Shown one piece after another: positions 60,479 through 64,000 of a stretch of 64,000 bases of DNA. This DNA is from Paraburkholderia sp. Tr-20389 (GTDB taxonomy: Bacteria; Pseudomonadota; Gammaproteobacteria; Burkholderiales; Burkholderiaceae), in assembly GCF_017104565.1 (NCBI RefSeq), contig NZ_JAAGPD010000008.1, positions 186,001-250,000 of the forward strand, read 5' to 3'. The position numbers and the translations under genes were made by a program. How positions within the stretch are numbered: position 1 is the first letter of the stretch; each line of letters begins with the position of its first letter. The notes under the pieces are model-generated. The model was given only the letters and a program-made list of their open reading frames with translations, searched no databases and was not told where the DNA came from.

Positions 60479-61693
60479 TCAGCTGGTGCGATCGGCGGAC
60501 GAGCGCTCCGGCTCGACCGTCAGCAACCCACGGCCATCCACCCGGAAGCTGACCCCACGCCAGACCACATGCGAGGAAGAAAAACTCAGACAGAGTATGG
60601 CGAATGCGACGAGGTCCCAAAACGGCAGGAGCCACAAGCTACGAACGGGCCGCTTCAGGAGCATGTCGATGCGCGACTGAAGCAGTGCCCTCGCGCCAAG
60701 CGCGATCAGGAACTGCGCCACCGCCCAGACAGGCGCCCCTCCCGTCACGAGCGCAAGCGTCGCCCACGCGATGGGATAGCTCAGCGCGGATCCTGCGTGG
60801 CCAACGGGATCGACACGCCGGATGGTCCGGCTCCATCGCAACTCGTGTTCCATCAGGCGTACCGCCGTGGTCTCTGGACATGCATGCCCGATCACGAAAC
60901 CCGGCACCACTACCTTCTGTCCGGTGGCTCGCACGGCGACCCCGATCGCGTGGTCTTCCGCTAACAGACCGGCAAACTGGCCAAGACCTCCGATGGTATC
61001 GAGCGTCTGACGCCGCATTGCGATCGTCTGGCCGAAGCAAGGTTGTGCGAGGCCCGCTCTGAGCGCTGTCACCACACCCGGCAAAAATTGATAGTCGACT
61101 GCACGCGCGGAGAGCTGCGGCCAGAAGCCTGGATCGGGTACGCCCACATACGCGCATGTCACGAGTCCCACGCCCTCAGCCTGAAGTTCTCCGACCACAC
61201 GCGAAAGATAGTCGTTATCAACTGTGACGTCGCTGTCGGCGAACACGAAGACATCATGAGCGGCGGCCGGCAGCATGTTGATGAGATTGCTGACCTTTCG
61301 GTTACAGCCATGCAGCGCACTGTTGGCGATCGTGGTGATGTGCGCAGCGGGATAGAGGCGCTGCAATTCCCTGACGGCTTCGAGCGCGGGGTCGCGCGCG
61401 TCATGCACACCAAACAGGTACTGCACTTCTCCCGGATAATCCTGCTCGCAAAAGCTGCGCAGATTCGACAGGAGCGCCGCTTCCATTCCGCTCAGCGGCT
61501 TGATGACGGTCACCGCGGGATAGCGGGTACATGGCGGAGAACGGCGAGCGAAGAAAGAACCGATCAGTGCCGCGGCAACTATCGTATAGATGACGCCAAA
61601 GGCAGAGCACAAGCCGAAGAAGTATGTCAACGCAAGCCGGGCCCCATCGAATGACAGGAATGACGCTGCGTTAGCGAGTGCATCTGGCGCCAT
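60479..61693 (-). CDS. hpnI: Hopanoid/ceramide-type glycosyltransferase (HpnI-like, GT21)
   Basis: The 404-residue membrane glycosyltransferase has an N-terminal helix ('LALTYFFGLCSAFGVIYTIV'), 'VTVIKPLSGMEAALLSNLRS', the DxD-like 'FADSDVTV', 'LLAEDHAIG' and a '(Q/R)xxRW'-type 'HELRWSRTIRR', then C-terminal membrane helices. This is the GT21 pattern of ceramide glucosyltransferase and of bacterial HpnI, which adds N-acetylglucosamine to bacteriohopanetetrol. ATG 61693 is 12 bases past the preceding gene stop. No other hopanoid gene is visible, so the symbol is tentative. Confidence 0.82.
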   Translation of the reverse strand: MAPDALANAASFLSFDGARLALTYFFGLCSAFGVIYTIVAAALIGSFFARRSPPCTRYPAVTVIKPLSGMEAALLSNLRSFCEQDYPGEVQYLFGVHDARDPALEAVRELQRLYPAAHITTIANSALHGCNRKVSNLINMLPAAAHDVFVFADSDVTVDNDYLSRVVGELQAEGVGLVTCAYVGVPDPGFWPQLSARAVDYQFLPGVVTALRAGLAQPCFGQTIAMRRQTLDTIGGLGQFAGLLAEDHAIGVAVRATGQKVVVPGFVIGHACPETTAVRLMEHELRWSRTIRRVDPVGHAGSALSYPIAWATLALVTGGAPVWAVAQFLIALGARALLQSRIDMLLKRPVRSLWLLPFWDLVAFAILCLSFSSSHVVWRGVSFRVDGRGLLTVEPERSSADRTS

Positions 61694-61704
61694 GTGGTGT
61701 CTCG

Positions 61705-62076
61705 TCAAATGAAACGGCGTTCGGCAGCGCCGCAGTCTTTGGTTGCGCCGGCAAAACGAAGATGCAGCGACACGAGGGCCCGAAAACGACACCCTTGGTG
61801 CACATAGTAGGGCTCGCCCACGATCGCGTCCATGCCCCACTCCCGCAACGCAAGGCGGTATGCGTCAAGCGCGAACAGCCGTGTCAACACAGTGACAACG
61901 ACGATCGCAGCGACAACTGCCAGCCTGAAACCTGTCGTTTCAAACGTGGCCTCATCGATGTTGAAGAAAAACATCAGCACGAGGACGACCACTTCGATGC
62001 CCGTTGCGGCAATCGACGCGGTCATCAGATGCGCCCGGATTGATCTAACCATTGTGCGATTCATTCGCGTTCTCAT
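61705..62076 (-). CDS. Small membrane protein upstream of hpnI
   Basis: The 123-residue product has two hydrophobic helices ('IAATGIEVVVLVLMFFFNI' and 'LAVVAAIVVVTVLTRLFAL'), then 'AYRLALREWGMDAIVGEPYY' and a Cys-containing C-terminus. It ends 12 bases before the glycosyltransferase start, so the two are probably an operon. I do not recognise a family. Confidence 0.75.
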   Translation of the reverse strand: MRTRMNRTMVRSIRAHLMTASIAATGIEVVVLVLMFFFNIDEATFETTGFRLAVVAAIVVVTVLTRLFALDAYRLALREWGMDAIVGEPYYVHQGCRFRALVSLHLRFAGATKDCGAAERRFI

Positions 62077-62409
62077 CGACGATCGCTCGACAGAGGTGTC
62101 ATCGATTGACGGCCGCCGGCAACTCTCGTGTATTTAGCCCGATTCATGTGATCGTAATGGGGCAAATCTGAAGAAGACGTTAAGCGACTGTTACGCAGGT
62201 TTACCGTAGCTTTCGATAAGCTGAGGCAAGCGAACCAATCTGAAAGCTAACGCCATCCCGAACCAGAGCAATGACACGGAGCTGCCATAACATACTCCTC
62301 TTAATGTTTCGTTAAGGCCACTCATGTAGCATTGCCAACGAATCAGATCTGATTTGTCCTGGCGACAGGCTATCGCCAAGGCCATGCGCATCCAACAGCG
62401 ATCGCAGCG
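62077..62409. other. 333-base divergent intergenic region
   Basis: It lies between the small membrane protein (leftward) and the phospholipase gene (rightward) and must hold both promoters. AGCTT-N5-AAGCT near 62205-62220 is a short inverted repeat. A minus-strand frame ending at 62191 could encode a very short hydrophobic peptide, but it lacks a well-placed ribosome site. Confidence 0.5.
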
Positions 62410-64000
62410 ATGAAAACCACTCGCAAAAACCAGCACGGTCTGCGCGATGCAGAGCAAAGCAAGGCTCGCACGCGGCGGCGTGCGTTTCTGCGAACGGCTG
62501 TGGGCGGCCTAGGGGCATCGATTGCGGCGGTCGTGATGCCACGGCTCATACAGAAGGCACTCGCGACGCGTCCCGCCACCCAGACGGGCACGGTCAACGA
62601 CGTCGCGCACATCGTGATCTTCACGCAAGAGAATCGCTCATTCGACCACTACTTCGGCATGCTGCGAGGCGTGCGCGGCTTCAACGACCGGATGGCGATC
62701 GCGCTGCCCAACGGCGACCCCGTATGGATGCAGCCCACCGACACCGGCCCGATCCTGCCGTTCCATGCAGACACCGCCGCCACGCGGGCGACATGTGCGC
62801 CGGCGCCCGCGATGAACTATCCGGTCGACATTGCGATGTGGGACAAGGGCCGATGCGACGAATGGAACAAGGTTCGTTCCACTGGACTCGGGATGAGCTA
62901 TTTCGACCGGCGCGATCTGCCGTTTTACTACGCACTGGCCGATGCTTTCACGATTTGCGACCAGTACTATGCATCGACTTTCACACAGACGAACCCGAAC
63001 CGCCTGCATCTCTTCAGCGGCAGCAACGGACTGTCAGCCGGTTTTCTACCGATACTGGACAACGCCGAGCCGGCCCCCGGCTTCGAATGGCCGACGGTCG
63101 CCGAAACGCTCGAAGCGGCGGGCGTAAGCTGGCGCGTGTATCAGCAGGCAGATAACTTCGACGATAACGCGCTGGCGCTGTTTCGTAACTTCCGGTCTGC
63201 GTCGTTATCCAGCGCGCTTTACCGGAAAGGCATGGCAAGAGTCGACGATGTCGTGCGCGCTTTCGCTGCCGATGTCGCCGCCGGCACGCTGCCGCAGGTT
63301 TCATGGATCATCGCACCAGCGGCGTTATCCGAACACGCCAGCTACCATCCGCAGGCGGGAGAAGACCTCACGGCGCGTCTGCTTGCGGGTCTTGTCGCCA
63401 ATCCTGATGTCTGGTCGAAGACCGTGTTCCTGCTGAACTATGACGAGCAGGGCGGCTACTTCGATCACGAGCCGCCACCGACACCGCCTGCGACAGACGC
63501 AGACGGCAGGACGACGATTGCCACGACGGGAGAAATCTTCGAGGGGCTGCCGCTGGGTCTCGGTTTCCGCGTGCCGATGACCGTCATCTCACCGTGGTCG
63601 AGAGGCGGCTACGTGTGTTCGGAGATCTTCGATCACACGTCGGTCATTCAGTTCATCGAGCGGCGCTTTGGGATCCACTGCCCGAACATCAGCACGTGGC
63701 GTCGCGCGATATGCGGCAACCTCATGTCGGCGTTCGACTTCCGCACTCGGGACGTGACGTGGCCGTCGCTGCCCGATACGAGCAAGTATGTATCGGAAGC
63801 CAACCGTCAGTGCAGCTCGTTGCCGGAGCCGACTGTGCCTGTAACGCAATCGATGCCGGAACAGGAGCGAGGCATCCGCGTGTCGCGGGCACTGCCCTAC
63901 GATATCGAGGCCAATGTGGACGTGCGTGACGGGATGCTTCGCCTCGTGATGACGAACGCCGGGCCGGGAGGCATCGCGCTATCTGTCTACGATCTTCAGA
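62410..64000 (+). CDS. Tat-exported phospholipase C / acid phosphatase family protein (3' end outside window)
   Basis: The frame is open to the last base; 530 residues are visible of a family that usually has about 700. The N-terminus has a twin-arginine signal, 'RRRAFLRTAVGGLG' (22-35). The catalytic domain shows 'IFTQENRSFDHYFGMLRG' (about 70-87), 'YYASTFTQTNPNRLHLFSGS', 'FLLNYDEQGGYFDHEPPP' and 'SPWSRGGYV', the PlcH/PlcN-type phospholipase C pattern. It should hydrolyse phosphatidylcholine-like lipids outside the cytoplasm. The last visible part starts the C-terminal domain ('VRDGMLRLVMTNAG'). The ribosome site is weak. Confidence 0.93.
   Translation, partial: MKTTRKNQHGLRDAEQSKARTRRRAFLRTAVGGLGASIAAVVMPRLIQKALATRPATQTGTVNDVAHIVIFTQENRSFDHYFGMLRGVRGFNDRMAIALPNGDPVWMQPTDTGPILPFHADTAATRATCAPAPAMNYPVDIAMWDKGRCDEWNKVRSTGLGMSYFDRRDLPFYYALADAFTICDQYYASTFTQTNPNRLHLFSGSNGLSAGFLPILDNAEPAPGFEWPTVAETLEAAGVSWRVYQQADNFDDNALALFRNFRSASLSSALYRKGMARVDDVVRAFAADVAAGTLPQVSWIIAPAALSEHASYHPQAGEDLTARLLAGLVANPDVWSKTVFLLNYDEQGGYFDHEPPPTPPATDADGRTTIATTGEIFEGLPLGLGFRVPMTVISPWSRGGYVCSEIFDHTSVIQFIERRFGIHCPNISTWRRAICGNLMSAFDFRTRDVTWPSLPDTSKYVSEANRQCSSLPEPTVPVTQSMPEQERGIRVSRALPYDIEANVDVRDGMLRLVMTNAGPGGIALSVYDLQ

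Noticed and set aside
62185-62210. Possible Pho box before the phospholipase C gene
   Set aside because: 'CTGTTAC' and 'GTTTACC' are 11 bases apart but match the CTGTCAT repeat poorly; phosphate control is plausible for the family but not shown.
62191-62325. A very short hydrophobic peptide frame on the minus strand
   Set aside because: The purine-rich AAGAGGAG sequence nearby is not correctly spaced from an in-frame start. Too short to support.
1-64000. Insertion sequences, prophage, tRNA/rRNA genes, toxin-antitoxin or defence systems
   Set aside because: I looked for transposase, integrase, Cas, restriction and toxin motifs and for tRNA-like cloverleaf ends and saw none.

Overview
The window reads as a chromosomal or megaplasmid segment of a betaproteobacterium of the Burkholderiaceae, most like Paraburkholderia or Caballeronia. 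The reasons are high-GC coding sequence, two 'MKK...TLYGVVD' trimeric porins, an H-NS family protein with duplicated 'KYRDP.(S/T)GATW.G.G.APAW' domains, a hopanoid glycosyltransferase (HpnI type), and many small catabolic islands, each with its own regulator. I saw no rRNA, tRNA, insertion sequence, phage gene or CRISPR array.

Region 1 (1-22.3 kb) is a large catabolic island. The plus strand carries hyuA (cut by the window edge), hyuB, a TIM-barrel sugar-phosphate isomerase-like gene and a RidA gene. These are followed by a glycerate-2-kinase-type gene, an enolase paralogue that lacks catalytic residues, an ornithine-cyclodeaminase-like gene, an MFS transporter, an IlvD/Edd dehydratase and a GntR regulator. 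The minus strand carries a solute-binding-protein ABC importer, two proline-racemase-family enzymes, an FAD amino-acid dehydrogenase and a shikimate-dehydrogenase-like gene. A 4-oxalocrotonate-tautomerase-like gene and an SDR gene close the region. A near-identical operator/promoter element lies in front of the GntR gene and the ABC/racemase operon, and a weaker copy lies before the tautomerase gene. I infer one regulon for a cyclic or D-configured amino-acid or imide-like substrate; the true substrate is unknown.

Region 2 (23-34.8 kb) holds a porin with a clear terminator, then a minus-strand operon of MaoC hydratase, polar-amino-acid-type ABC importer, enoyl-CoA hydratase and family I CoA-transferase. 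The operon is divergent from a TetR gene, with an inverted repeat over the probable -10 box. An orphan branched-chain-type binding protein and a divergent LysR/FAD-monooxygenase pair follow.

Region 3 (34.9-50 kb) is mixed: an AraC regulator, a divergent H-NS-like pair, small proteins, an SDR/cupin/PrpD operon and ferredoxin-NADP reductase. It also holds a decayed class V aminotransferase, an M19 dipeptidase with an unusual N-terminal extension, an exported alpha/beta hydrolase, a GAF-GGDEF cyclase, membrane proteins and an MFS transporter.

Region 4 (50.2-59 kb) joins a PI-PLC-X-domain protein, a LacI regulator, a complete sugar/glycerophosphodiester-type ABC importer with its own porin, and an inositol-monophosphatase-family enzyme. 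A perfect 22-bp palindrome lies before the binding-protein gene. I suggest an inositol-phosphate or phosphodiester scavenging system. The right end has a hemerythrin-domain protein, small proteins, HpnI and a Tat-exported phospholipase C that runs off the window.

All family calls rest on motifs recalled from memory; no database search was run.
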